NCBI GenBank assembly: GCA_025358115.1
Contig: JANYKQ010000009.1
Coordinates: forward strand, 1-64,000
Direction of reading: 5' to 3'
Length of the DNA stretch: 64,000 bases
Source of the DNA: Methanomicrobiales archaeon
GTDB taxonomy: Archaea > Halobacteriota > Methanomicrobia > Methanomicrobiales > Methanospirillaceae
The notes below the pieces were generated by a model. It worked only from the letters and a program-made list of their open reading frames with translations, did no database searches and had not been told where the DNA came from. Shown here piece after piece: positions 23,301 through 32,500 of this stretch (position 1 is its first letter; each line of letters begins with the position of its first letter). The position numbers and the translations under genes are program-made.

Positions 23301-26168
23301 CTTCCGGAAGAGGGAGAGCACAGCATCGGTATTACGGGGAAACCCTCCTTCAAGTTCCGGGATCGTATACCCCTTTGCCTTCCATCCTGCAAGCACTGTC
23401 TCACACGTAAGCAGGGCATCGAGAGGATCGTTAACCCGCTTCAGGGTTTTTTGTGCATCACTGTATCTACCGGCGGTGATCTGATTCCGTGCTTCCTCAA
23501 AGGAACTTACAGTCAGTGATCCATACCGGGTGAGTTTCTCCGCCTTTTCGTACAGGCGGGAGAACAACTGTTCTGCATCCTGCTGCCGGGCCCGCTCCTG
23601 CTGGTCATGCAGGATCTGCTGCTCCAGTGCTTCGATCTCCTTTTCAACAGAGGGAATATTTTTCGGATCGTGCAGGTGTGATTCAATGTCCGCGATACGC
23701 CGGGCAACCCGGGGATCTGCGTTTTCTGCGCTGAGCGATTGTTTCAGTTCCTGTATCCGGTTCTCAAGGTGTCGGAGCCTGACAAGATCCTGTTCAAAAT
23801 TCTTAAATGCTGTAGTGATGGTGGCGGGGTTATCTGTCCTGAGCAACTCAAGAGGTGTGGTGGCATATCCTTCCTCTTTCCATTGCATGAGCCGGGTTTC
23901 GCATGACACAAGGGAAGTGATCGCATCCTCTGCGGTGATGAGCATTGTCCGGGCTGCATCATATGCTCCCGAACGGTTCTGTTCCCGGGCTTGTGTTATG
24001 AGTGCCTGGACCGGGTTACGGAAGAACATGAGCCCGGAGGCTTCCTGTTCAACCAATGCGATCTTTGCCAGCACGGATTCCGATTCCCTGCGTTCCCAGT
24101 CATCTGGTGGCGGAGGGGTTGGCAGGGCCGGCTCTCCCGTAGGCCCTTTCATTAAGGGTACCTGAAGTACCGGTATTACCGGGATTTGATCCCCGGCTGG
24201 CTTTCTCTTCATCCGGTAGAATGCATATCCCCCGCCGGCAAGGATTACTACTCCGAGGATGACGATGACGGGCAGGACCGGATTGGCATTGCCGGTGTCC
24301 GAAGGTGATGGGGATGAGGGGGTACTCTGAACCCCCGGGGCCGGGGTGGAGGCGGTCAGGCTCGCATTGCTGCTTCCCGAAGGTGTCGGTGATGAAGCGG
24401 TACTCTGCATTCCCGGTGTTGCTGAAGTAACCAGCCGGATTACCGGTGCCGGGGCTACTCTTCCCACTGCATAAAGGTGGATATCATAACTTGCGACATA
24501 GACGATCCCGTTTGACACGGCCGGCGATGATCGGATGTCAGCGCCAGTAGCAAACCGCCATTTCTCTGTTCCCGATACCGCATTCACGGCGTACAGGTTG
24601 CCGTCATAACTCCCGATATAGACGATGCTGTCGGTAACCGCCGGCGATGAATACAGGTCACCTTTCGTTGCGAACTGCCACCGGTTCTTTCCTGTGACGG
24701 TATCCACAGCATACAGCTTGTTATCATTACTGCCTATGTAGACAAGTCCGTTTGCAACCGCCGGGGATGACGATATACCGTTTTCCGTGGCAAACCGCCA
24801 CTGCTCCTTCCCGGTCAGTGCATCGACAGCATACAGGTTCTTGTCCCAGCTCCCGACATAGATGACACCATTAACCACGGCCGGGGATGAATACACAATA
24901 TTTCCGGTGGCAAACCGCCATTTCTCCGCTCCCGTTACCGCATCGATCGCGTAGAGATTTTTATCTTCACACCCGACATAAACGACCCCGTTTGCGACCG
25001 CCGGGGATGACCGCACCCGTCCCGTTGTTGCAAACCGCCACTTCTCTTTTCCGGTAACGGCATCGACTGCATACAGGTCGTAATTGTCGCTCCCGATATA
25101 GACAACCCCGTTCGCTACCGCCGGGGATGACCAGACATAATTTCCCGTAGCAAACCGCCACTTCTCCTTCCCGGTCACTGCATCGACTGCGTACAGGTAG
25201 CTGTCCGCACACCCGATGTAAACAACGCCGTCCGACACCGCCGGAGAGGATGCGGAGACCGCACCTCCCGTAGCAAACCGCCACTTCTCCTTCCCGGTCA
25301 CAGCATCGACAGCATACAGGGCGTTATCCGGACTCCCGATATAGACGACCCCGCCTGAAACCGTTGGTGATGATGATGACACTGACGTACCCGTCACGAA
25401 CCGCCACAGCTGAGTATTGGATGGCACCATCCCGCCCGCATCGTACACGCCAGTGTGCTCCGGGCTGGCGCGGAACATCGAAGCGGCAGCAGGGGTGAGA
25501 GAACTATCCGGTATTGTCTGGCTTTGCCCTGCCAGACCCGGCTGCTGACCGGAGCCCGGCGGGGTCTCGAGCTGGAGATATTTCCATCTCGTTTTGGTAT
25601 TGGTGTCGTCGCTGTATGCGCTTACCCCGAAAAAAACCTGGTCCTTTTCTGCATAGGGAATCGTCAGGTTGACTGTTCCGCAATTGGGTACCTGCCAGAG
25701 GGGCTGGCTGTACTGGTCCTCCCCCTTGTACACAAAGAACCGGACATCTCCGGATCCTTCCCTGCAGGCTTCCCCGGAAAGATGCACAAATCCACCAGAG
25801 CCGGGAATGGTAACACGTATGACAGCATCCCGGTCATACCCGGTAATATTGACCGCAGACGGAAAAGCGTAGATTCCTTCCGGATCGAAGGGAATCTGAT
25901 CAAGGTTCGGGTTAACACCCCGCGTGATCACCGGCTTGGCTTTTGGGGCAGAGGGTATGCCAAACCAGTAATTCCCGTTTTTTTTCAGGTATTCCAGATT
26001 GGTATACCCGGCGCTGTCCCGTGACTGGAGCCAGATGCCATTTTCTCCATTCTGCGTAACGGGAAATTTATCGAAAAGAGAAAAAGTATCTGCGTGAACC
26101 GGCACAATTATGAAAATACATAAAAAAAGGATGAAGACCGGTAGTGGCCTGAGGTTCATACTCTTCAA
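20376..26168 (-). CDS. Giant membrane Ser/Thr protein kinase with PQQ-type sensor propeller
   Basis: 1930 residues from TTG 26168 (ATG at 26159 is equally possible). Order: signal peptide (about 5-26); a beta-rich N-terminal domain (about 30-215); an eight- to nine-blade PQQ_2-type propeller of 40-residue repeats (about 240-575, phrase YAVDAVTGKEKWRFATG); a Ser/Pro linker; a transmembrane helix (about 632-655). The cytoplasmic part has a long coiled coil with 108-residue repeats (about 690-1400), a CARDB-like Ig-fold domain (about 1445-1545) and a Hanks-type kinase (about 1575-1840). Kinase motifs: GKGGFARVF, VAVKI, HRDLKPQN, KISDWG (DWG in place of DFG), YYAAPEQ. A helical tail ends LGFRNRG. 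It probably senses an external ligand and phosphorylates cytoplasmic targets. Head of the phosphorylation island; a PP2C partner lies at 35464. Confidence 0.88.
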   Translation of the reverse strand: MKSMNLRPLPVFILFLCIFIIVPVHADTFSLFDKFPVTQNGENGIWLQSRDSAGYTNLEYLKKNGNYWFGIPSAPKAKPVITRGVNPNLDQIPFDPEGIYAFPSAVNITGYDRDAVIRVTIPGSGGFVHLSGEACREGSGDVRFFVYKGEDQYSQPLWQVPNCGTVNLTIPYAEKDQVFFGVSAYSDDTNTKTRWKYLQLETPPGSGQQPGLAGQSQTIPDSSLTPAAASMFRASPEHTGVYDAGGMVPSNTQLWRFVTGTSVSSSSPTVSGGVVYIGSPDNALYAVDAVTGKEKWRFATGGAVSASSPAVSDGVVYIGCADSYLYAVDAVTGKEKWRFATGNYVWSSPAVANGVVYIGSDNYDLYAVDAVTGKEKWRFATTGRVRSSPAVANGVVYVGCEDKNLYAIDAVTGAEKWRFATGNIVYSSPAVVNGVIYVGSWDKNLYAVDALTGKEQWRFATENGISSSPAVANGLVYIGSNDNKLYAVDTVTGKNRWQFATKGDLYSSPAVTDSIVYIGSYDGNLYAVNAVSGTEKWRFATGADIRSSPAVSNGIVYVASYDIHLYAVGRVAPAPVIRLVTSATPGMQSTASSPTPSGSSNASLTASTPAPGVQSTPSSPSPSDTGNANPVLPVIVILGVVILAGGGYAFYRMKRKPAGDQIPVIPVLQVPLMKGPTGEPALPTPPPPDDWERRESESVLAKIALVEQEASGLMFFRNPVQALITQAREQNRSGAYDAARTMLITAEDAITSLVSCETRLMQWKEEGYATTPLELLRTDNPATITTAFKNFEQDLVRLRHLENRIQELKQSLSAENADPRVARRIADIESHLHDPKNIPSVEKEIEALEQQILHDQQERARQQDAEQLFSRLYEKAEKLTRYGSLTVSSFEEARNQITAGRYSDAQKTLKRVNDPLDALLTCETVLAGWKAKGYTIPELEGGFPRNTDAVLSLFRKSELDINRLEIIARDLEAKKNLYPDLVEQPETASIVSSLEQNLKNPSLADTAEKDYRQLTGIIRQDEDNRKILEQNLREQAEKVQRETRSPAIKEEITPVLKSIREHDLTTAREKLRDLAELQFSRANAALSTFPTGGAVAHFSSDPIREQIAAEHYGDAIINTENVIAEITRVQEERLKIIEQDLRKQVEKVQKETGSPAIKEGLIPVQKSIRERDFPGAKEKLRSLAEQQVSQAYTAHSTMPAEDAAHLSPDPIREQVAMEHYGDAIINAERVIAEITRVQEERLKIIEQNLRDDVEKVQKETSSPAIKEGLIPILRSIRERDFPGAKEMLRNLAEQQLSQANTVLSTVQTEGAVVTHSTDPIRKQIVEENYGEAIIGSEKTVAEIIRIREVFAQAEVLKSEVTEPAIISLFDNGKYEEFIHACSEWQEQRKAIIAFRERAASSLEKAGKFGRVPKALQEKLASEKIADIEHAIKDLDAFVASAQPALTLVLDHTRLVADKWHKVGVQITNSGDAHASGVSFSFSSEFETRWIKPTDIEAGKSTTVEIGILPKKEGNIPLEITVHCRYGQEKTYDITHEFWIDVVDRMTLTPQKDVAATPPQSPVSRFTPRPLTLKQLPPDLSDRYTESEFIGKGGFARVFKAKRKDGKFVAVKIPISMDASTGKSFIAEMQNWTKLNHPNIVKLYDFNIMPLPYFEMELCDSSLADRKKPIDSEEAAWILFNVCEGLKFTHANRIIHRDLKPQNILIKNGLPKISDWGLSRVISESTSTTTASFTPYYAAPEQISSEHKDERTDIWQLGVIFYELVTGHLPFTGDSMVAVMGAIASKNPALPSSVEPGSQPVESIIMKCLEKNHSKRYQSVLELQKDLALFLRVTYTESLTLSVTANDLQRSASYCGDLVLINMLTGDIPTAFKYLLDLAHYSKGDVKEEAQELAGQIRMRMDMGVTEIPEELIQKAENIVHRVSLGFRNRG
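22080..23110 (-). repeat. Tandem 108-109-codon coiled-coil repeats
   Basis: Inside the 1930-residue kinase gene about three units recur with offsets of 324 and 327 bp (landmark GCGGGAGAA at 22378, 22702 and 23029), with a weaker fourth upstream. Each encodes KVQKET.SPAIKEGLIP, IRERDFPGAKEKLR, LAEQQ, DPIREQ...EHYGDAIIN and IAEITRVQEERLKIIEQ. The DNA similarity implies recent expansion of the cytoplasmic stalk. Confidence 0.75.
24470..25420 (-). repeat. PQQ-type propeller repeats, 120-bp period
   Basis: Eight or so copies of a 40-codon unit (SSPAVANGVVYIGS..NLYA then VDAVTGKEKWRFATG) stand in line, strongly alike in DNA. The same unit fills 28230-29150 and 32050-33000 in the two related genes. 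Confidence 0.8.
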
Positions 26169-26269
26169 TAATCCCTGATCGATTAAAATATTATACTATC
26201 TTGTTTTATTCCGGTTTTTTAATTACTTCTGTACAACCCTCAATCCTGACGGCCCCCCCGCTCTTTGTC

Positions 26270-26334
26270 ATTCCATGTTCCTGAATCCAAGACTCACCTT
26301 GTGAACGATTATTTCTGCTTTCCGGAGAAGTCCA
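26270..26334 (-). pseudogene. Kinase C-terminal tail relic downstream of the kinase-less propeller gene
   Basis: The minus strand reads GLLRKAEIIVHKVSLGFRN, matching the tail of the PQQ-propeller kinases (QKAENIVHRVSLGFRNRG) but without start, stop or kinase domain. It sits 27 bp past the stop of the gene at 26361-29375. This suggests that this gene once ended in a kinase, since replaced by another C-terminal domain. Confidence 0.65.
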
Positions 26335-26360
26335 TCCTCAATTTTTTTCTTTCTTTTTTG

Positions 26361-29300
26361 TTACCCAATATTTGATCCCGTAACAACACTATCTGCGATG
26401 GTAACATCCCCGCTACATTTGCCATCCATATCACAGTTGTTCAGAAGATTCGTCCTTGTAAGAACAGAATCCTTTATCGAAATATTGAAAATATTCTGGA
26501 TATTTCCCCTCTTCGATACTTCTTCGGTGACGTGACGGTTTATCTCAGCGAGGAGACCTGTGAGATCTTTTGGATCGTGGCTGAAGGCCGTTATTTCAAC
26601 CATGTCCATGTCTTTTGCGATACCGAGTTTGATCACCATATCCTTTTGAGTGACTTTTGTCTTTCCATAATACCAGGATTCAAAATTATTGGCTCGCCGA
26701 AGCGTACTGATATGCCGGATATCATGGTGTTGAATCACACTCTGGAAGAGCTTCAGTTGAGTTGGTGCGTCGAGATTTCTGGGAACTGAAAATATTTTTG
26801 TATCCCGTGATGGGAGGGATTCGATGAGTTGTTTGAGTGATCCGATATTCACTTGTTCTTTTGTCTCAAAGATTGGACAGACAACCTGAATTTTGAGTGG
26901 ATCCATGTCGAGCGATCCGGGTTTCCCCTGTGCATCCTTATACCGTATGTGGCATTGTACATCGGTTCCTTCCTTTGCGCAGATGGTCGGTTCGAGGTAG
27001 AGACTCACCGTTCTGTCATTGTTCGGATTGATAGTCCCGAGTTTAATTTTCTCGTTTTCATAGGGATATTCTTCCGGTTCATGCCGTTCCAGATAAAGAA
27101 TTGCACGATCAAAATCGGGTTCTAAAATAACATTGTGAATGGTGAATGGCGTTAGATTTTTCACTGAGATTTTCAGGCGAATATACCCGGCATAGAATTC
27201 ATACGCACGGATGATCTGGAAGTCTTGGGACGATATTGTTTTATTTGGGAATTGATCCACAGATGAGGTCGTACCCTTTTCAACAACAGCGATCCAGAAC
27301 TCCTGCACCTTCCGGTATTCCCTGCCATCAACATTCTTGTACGTAAGGATTGCTTCGAGCAGGACCTTGCCGGCATTTTTCGGCATCAGGGTAAATTCGA
27401 TATGAGTTACCGTGCCTACCGGGACGGAGACTGGCTTTATCCCCTTGGTCTGGAACTCTTCAGAGAAGGAAAGCAGGACATCGGTTGCATTGGCGGCACC
27501 GGTATTTTTCAGGGAGGCCCGGGTCAGGACCCATACGCCCGCTGTGAAGGTCGTGGTCTCAAGCCCGATCTCCAGATCGGGGGTTGCCATTCTCCGGAAT
27601 TTCTCGAGACCGGCAATTGCATCTTCGACTACAGATATTTCCCGGGCCTGGAATTTTGATTCAACGTCCGAACGCAGGCTGTCGGGAATCTGACCGAACT
27701 TTCCTGATTCAGCGAGGAGTTGCCGTCCTTTTTCCTTGAGTGCGGTAAGTTTTCCCTGGTATTCCAGCTGCTGTTCAAAATTCTGGAACGCTGAATTGAT
27801 CGTTGCAATATTTTCAATTTTCAACTGCTCAAGAGAAGACGTATCATGTCCTTTTGATCGCCATTCTGCAATGCAGTCTTCCTGGTTTTTAAGGTTAGCA
27901 ATTACCCGTTCTGCGGTACTGAGCGTTGTCCGTGCGGATTCATAGGCACCTGAATTGTACTGGTTTTTTGCTTGGGCAATAATTGCCTGGGCCTGGGTTC
28001 TGAAGAGTACCAATGACGAGGCACCCTGCTCTGCCGCAGTGATCTTCCGGGGGATGTCGCTATTTTTGACCAGCGTTGCTCTTCTCCTCCGGTAGATGAC
28101 ATATCCTCCAACAAGAAGGAGCAATAGTCCGAGAAGAATTATAGAAATTGGAATGTTTGCGATACGATTGGTTGGATCGGATACCGCTGAAAAAATACCC
28201 TGAATACTTGGAATGGTGGCTCCTCCAATCGCATACAGGTTGTTATCAGAATACACATAGACAACACCGTTTGCAACCACTGGTGCTGATGCTATTGAAG
28301 ACCGCGCAGTAAATCGCCACTTTTCTTTGCCGTTTGCTGCATCAACTGCATATAGGTTATGATTGTTACTCCCAACATAGACGACGCCATTTGCTACTGA
28401 TGGCGATGTAAACCCTGTAGACATCGGATCAGATTTCCCTATACTGAACTTCCATTTCTGGTTCGCCGTTGCGGCATCAATCGCATACAGGTTATTTTCG
28501 GAATCCCCGATATAGACAACGCCCCCCGTTACCGCCGCCGAGTCTTTAACTATACCGTCGGCAATAAACCGCCACTTCTCTTTCCCTGTAGCAGTATCGA
28601 GAGCAAACAGGGCCCATCCCGGTTCTGCATAACCCCCAATATAAACAACACCATCCGCTACCGTTGGTGTTGTACCGGTCCCGAGACCCCCAGTACCAAA
28701 TCGCCACATCTCTCTCCCGGTCGTGGCATCGACTGCATACAGGTTCTCATCTGAACTATGGACATAGACGACACCGTTAGCTACAGCGGGGGATGAAGAG
28801 ATGCGATCTCCTGTTGTGAACCGCCACTTCTCTGTCCCTGCTGCCGCATCAACCGCATACAGGTTCTTATCTGAACTACCAACATAGACGACGCCGTTTG
28901 TTACAGCCGGTGATGAATCCACACTACTCCCCGTAGCAAACCGCCACTTCTCTGTCCCCGTCGCAGCATCGACCGCATGCAGGTTCTTATAACTACCAAC
29001 ATAGACGACGCCGTTTGTTACAGCCGGCGATGAATCCCCACCATCTCCCCTAGCAAACCGCCACTTCTCTTTCCCTGTTGCCGCATCGACCGCATACAGG
29101 TTATCATCCGAACTCCCGAAATAGGCGACGCCGTTTGTTACAGCCGGCGATGTGCCACGGATAATTCCCGAATTAAAGTGCCATAGTTCTGTATTGCCCG
29201 GTTCAATGCCGCCATTATCAAAGACGCCGGTATGTCCGGGATTGGCACGGTACATTGCATCGGCAGCGGCAGCGGGTGATATGAGAAGCACAGGAATGAG

Positions 29301-29375
29301 AAGACAGAGACATGTACAAAAAATTGCGATCCCGATACTCTTCCCGCGACCGTTCATGCTTTCCTGTTGCTTCAT
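26361..29375 (-). CDS. PQQ-propeller membrane protein lacking a kinase domain
   Basis: 1004 residues. Signal peptide (about 12-38), PQQ-type propeller (about 45-385, 40-residue repeats ending KEKWRF), transmembrane helix (about 400-422; ISIILLGLLLLLVGGYVIY), helical segment (about 430-590), then two CARDB-like Ig-fold domains (about 590-700 and 720-855). The kinase is replaced by an unrecognised alpha/beta domain (about 865-965; KIFSVPRNLDAPTQLKLFQ, IKLGIAKDMDMVEITAFS) and a C-terminal DSV motif (IKDSVLTRTNLLNN ... IADSVVTGSNIG) also found in the zinc-ribbon protein at 36477. It is a paralogue of the flanking kinases by its first 700 residues. It could be a sensor that signals through protein interaction instead of phosphorylation. 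A relic kinase tail follows it. Confidence 0.82.
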   Translation of the reverse strand: MKQQESMNGRGKSIGIAIFCTCLCLLIPVLLISPAAAADAMYRANPGHTGVFDNGGIEPGNTELWHFNSGIIRGTSPAVTNGVAYFGSSDDNLYAVDAATGKEKWRFARGDGGDSSPAVTNGVVYVGSYKNLHAVDAATGTEKWRFATGSSVDSSPAVTNGVVYVGSSDKNLYAVDAAAGTEKWRFTTGDRISSSPAVANGVVYVHSSDENLYAVDATTGREMWRFGTGGLGTGTTPTVADGVVYIGGYAEPGWALFALDTATGKEKWRFIADGIVKDSAAVTGGVVYIGDSENNLYAIDAATANQKWKFSIGKSDPMSTGFTSPSVANGVVYVGSNNHNLYAVDAANGKEKWRFTARSSIASAPVVANGVVYVYSDNNLYAIGGATIPSIQGIFSAVSDPTNRIANIPISIILLGLLLLLVGGYVIYRRRRATLVKNSDIPRKITAAEQGASSLVLFRTQAQAIIAQAKNQYNSGAYESARTTLSTAERVIANLKNQEDCIAEWRSKGHDTSSLEQLKIENIATINSAFQNFEQQLEYQGKLTALKEKGRQLLAESGKFGQIPDSLRSDVESKFQAREISVVEDAIAGLEKFRRMATPDLEIGLETTTFTAGVWVLTRASLKNTGAANATDVLLSFSEEFQTKGIKPVSVPVGTVTHIEFTLMPKNAGKVLLEAILTYKNVDGREYRKVQEFWIAVVEKGTTSSVDQFPNKTISSQDFQIIRAYEFYAGYIRLKISVKNLTPFTIHNVILEPDFDRAILYLERHEPEEYPYENEKIKLGTINPNNDRTVSLYLEPTICAKEGTDVQCHIRYKDAQGKPGSLDMDPLKIQVVCPIFETKEQVNIGSLKQLIESLPSRDTKIFSVPRNLDAPTQLKLFQSVIQHHDIRHISTLRRANNFESWYYGKTKVTQKDMVIKLGIAKDMDMVEITAFSHDPKDLTGLLAEINRHVTEEVSKRGNIQNIFNISIKDSVLTRTNLLNNCDMDGKCSGDVTIADSVVTGSNIG

Positions 29376-29392
29376 GTGTCAAGGGGGGTCAT

Positions 29393-29420
29393 CGGCAGTG
29401 CGGATAAATGTTGTGAAATA
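29393..29420 (-). promoter_or_regulatory. Conserved upstream element, copy 1
   Basis: CGGCAG.GCGGATAAAT.TTGTGAAATA lies 18-45 nt before the propeller gene's start and recurs at 33209-33236 before the next propeller kinase, with 2 mismatches. Read on the minus strand it gives TATTTCACAA.ATTTATCCGC, an AT-rich box likely to include the TATA element. Confidence 0.5.
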
Positions 29421-29501
29421 AAAGTTAAAGGATACCGTCCCCGGGAAAATCACTGCAGAGCGATGAGACACTTGCGAGGAAGTGATGGCATTTCCCGAAC
29501 C

Positions 29502-32500
29502 TCAACCCTTTTTCCTGAAACCCACACTTACCTGATGCACGATAATCTCCGCTTTCTGGATGAGCTCTTCAGGAATCTCTGTCACTCCCATATCCATTCT
29601 CATCTGGATCTGTTCGGCTAATTCCCGGGCTTCCGATTTCACATCACCTTTGGAATAATGAGCAAGATCAAGGAGATACTTATAGGCAGTTTGAATATCG
29701 CCGGTCAGCATATTGATCATGACGAGATCCCCACAGTAGAATGCTGATCGGCTGTAATCCTGAACGGTCACACTTGTTTTCAATAAGTCCGCGTAATTTT
29801 CCCTCAGATAAAGCGCAAGATTTTTCTGGAGTTCAAGAACGGACTGGTACCGTTTTGCCGGATCTTTCTGGAGACATTTCATCACGACAACGTCTATTAC
29901 ATGGGCATCGGGAGTAATTTCGGAGGGACGTTTTGGATCCTTTGTGGCGATACCCATCCCGATCTCGATCATACTGTCACCCTGGAACGGTAACACACCC
30001 GTGACGAGTTCATACAGGATCACACCGAGCTGCCAGATATCAGTCCGTTCGTCTTTTGCCCGGTTGTTGATCTGTTCCGGTGCCGCGTAGTAAGGAGTGA
30101 ACGATGTCGCAGATGTGGTTGTTGCCTCGGAGATAACCCGCGAAAGGCCCCAGTCTGAGATCTTCGGAACGCCATTTTTGAGGAGGATGTTCTGGGGTTT
30201 CAGGTCACGATGGATAATCTTGCGGTCATGTGCGAATTTGAGCCCTTCACAGATGTTGAACAGAATCCATGCAGCTTCTTCGCACTCAACAGGCTTCACC
30301 TGATCTGCAAGTGCACAGTCGCAGAGCTCTTCCTCGAAAAACGGCATCGGCATGATGTTGAAATCGTAGAGTCCCACGATGTTGGGGTGGCTGAGTTTTG
30401 TCCAGTTCTGCATCTCGGCTATGAACGATTTCCCGGTCACGGCATCCATGGATATAGGGATCTTTACAGCGACAAATTTCCCATCCTTTCGTTTTGCCTT
30501 AAAGACACGGGCAAACCCGCCTTTTCCTATGAATTCAGATTCGGTATACCGGTCGGAGAGATCCGGAGGGAGTTGTTTGGGTGTATCGGGTTTGGGTGAA
30601 TAATGAGATACCGGACTTGATGTCGGAGGGGTAGCCATACCGGGTTCGGATGCCGAACTTATCCTGTCCGCAACATCAACCCAGAACTCCTGTACAGTCT
30701 CATATTTCTCCCTCTTTGGATCCTTATATTTCAGCGTAACTTCCAAGAGTACATTCCCGTCATTTTTAGGTAAAATACTGATGTCCGTACGCGATGACTG
30801 CCCCGGGCGGACAGTAACTGGTTTTATTCCCTTGGTCTCGAATTCATTTGAGAATGTAAACGTGACATCATTTGCCTGGGCTAACCCGTGGTTGGTGAGG
30901 GTTATCCCCAACTTATGCCATCTCGCGGCAGTAAGTTTCATGGTGTCAATCGTGATTGCCAGTTCGGGTTTGGCTGTTTTTTGTATTTTCTCGAAATCTG
31001 CCTGATCACGTTTGAATGCGAAGAGGAGTCTCTGCACATCGCCAAGACGTGCGGGATCTTTTAAAATCTGTCGGATTTTCTCAGACCGGGTAAGAATATC
31101 TGGTTGTGAAAAAAACACCGGATCGGTTTTCTGTATGTGAGTCAGTTCCTCATCGATTCTCTGCAACGTTTTGATTTGCTCTTCGAGATTCTTGATATTG
31201 GCGAGTATCTCCCGAGCCGTTTTTTGTGAGACATTTTCAGGAAGTTTGACACTATACCCATCTGTCGTCCACTTGTCAAGAGATTCCTTGGCTTTCCCAA
31301 CTTGGGCATCGAGTTCGATCAGTGTGTTCAATTCAGATAAGGCCTTTTCAATATCGGTGATCTTTTCAGGATTCCGGATATTTTGTCCTATGTTTCTGAT
31401 GAATGGTTGGGCATCTCGGCAGTTCAGAAGTGAACTGTATGATGTGGCCAGCTTTTGATAGTCCCGTTCAAGCGTTCTTAACTTGGCTATCTTCTGGTAG
31501 AGTGTATCACATCGTTGTCGGATCTGATCGATTGTTCCGGTATCCGAGATCAGCTGCGGGTCGATGAGATACCCCTCTCCTTTCCAGGAAGTTATGTTCA
31601 GTTCACACCTCTTTAAATGGGGTATCCCAGTCTCTAACTGAGATAGAAGGCGCTCTGCGTCTGAGAAGTTTTCTGAAAAAATTGAACGGTTGACTTCGGT
31701 TAGTATGCGAGTCACCGTCACCTTAAAAAAAGTCAGTGAATCTGATTGCCGGGTGACTGATTCAAGCCGGGTAGATAATTGTGGTGACGGTTTGCTTACT
31801 GGATATAATGAAGCGACTGATTCTGAACGGGGACCCGGAGTGTGCGGATTCGTGTCCGGTATTTTCCGTCGCCATCTGAAATATCCGATTCCACCTATAA
31901 CCAGAACAATGAGGACAACCCCGACAAGGATCACCGGAATTATGTTTGTGAGGTTTTTTGTTGAGGTACTCGGTTGTTGAGATAAAGATGAAACTGTTGT
32001 TTGTGTGGGTATCGTCTTTGTAGTGGTAGATATCGATGAGTTGGTTAACACAACTCCAACTGCATACAGGTTATGATCCCAACTCCCAACATATACAACA
32101 CCATTCGCCACAGCTGGGGACGATATTACCCAATTTCCCGTCGTGAATTGCCATAACTCTTTCCCCGTCACTGCATCGAGAGTATACAAGTTGCAATCCT
32201 TGCTCCCGACATAGACAACACTCTCCGACACAGCAGGTGAAGAACTCACCCCTCCTCCAGTAGTGAACCTCCACTTCTCTTTCCCAGTCTCCGCATCGAT
32301 AGCATACAGGTTCTTATCTTCACTTCCGACATAGATGATATTGTTCGAAACCGCAGGTGATGAACGTATCAAATCTCCAGTAGTGAACCTCCACTTCTCT
32401 TTCCCTGTTACCGCATCGATGGCATACAGGTTCTTATCCCAACTTCCGAAATAGATAACATTATCCGACACCGCAGGTGATGAAAATACATAACCTTCAG

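Noticed and set aside
24470-25420. PQQ-dependent dehydrogenase
   Set aside because: The repeats are of the PQQ_2 (BamB-like) structural type; no catalytic Asp/Glu calcium site or disulfide pair of quinoproteins is seen, and they are fused to kinases.
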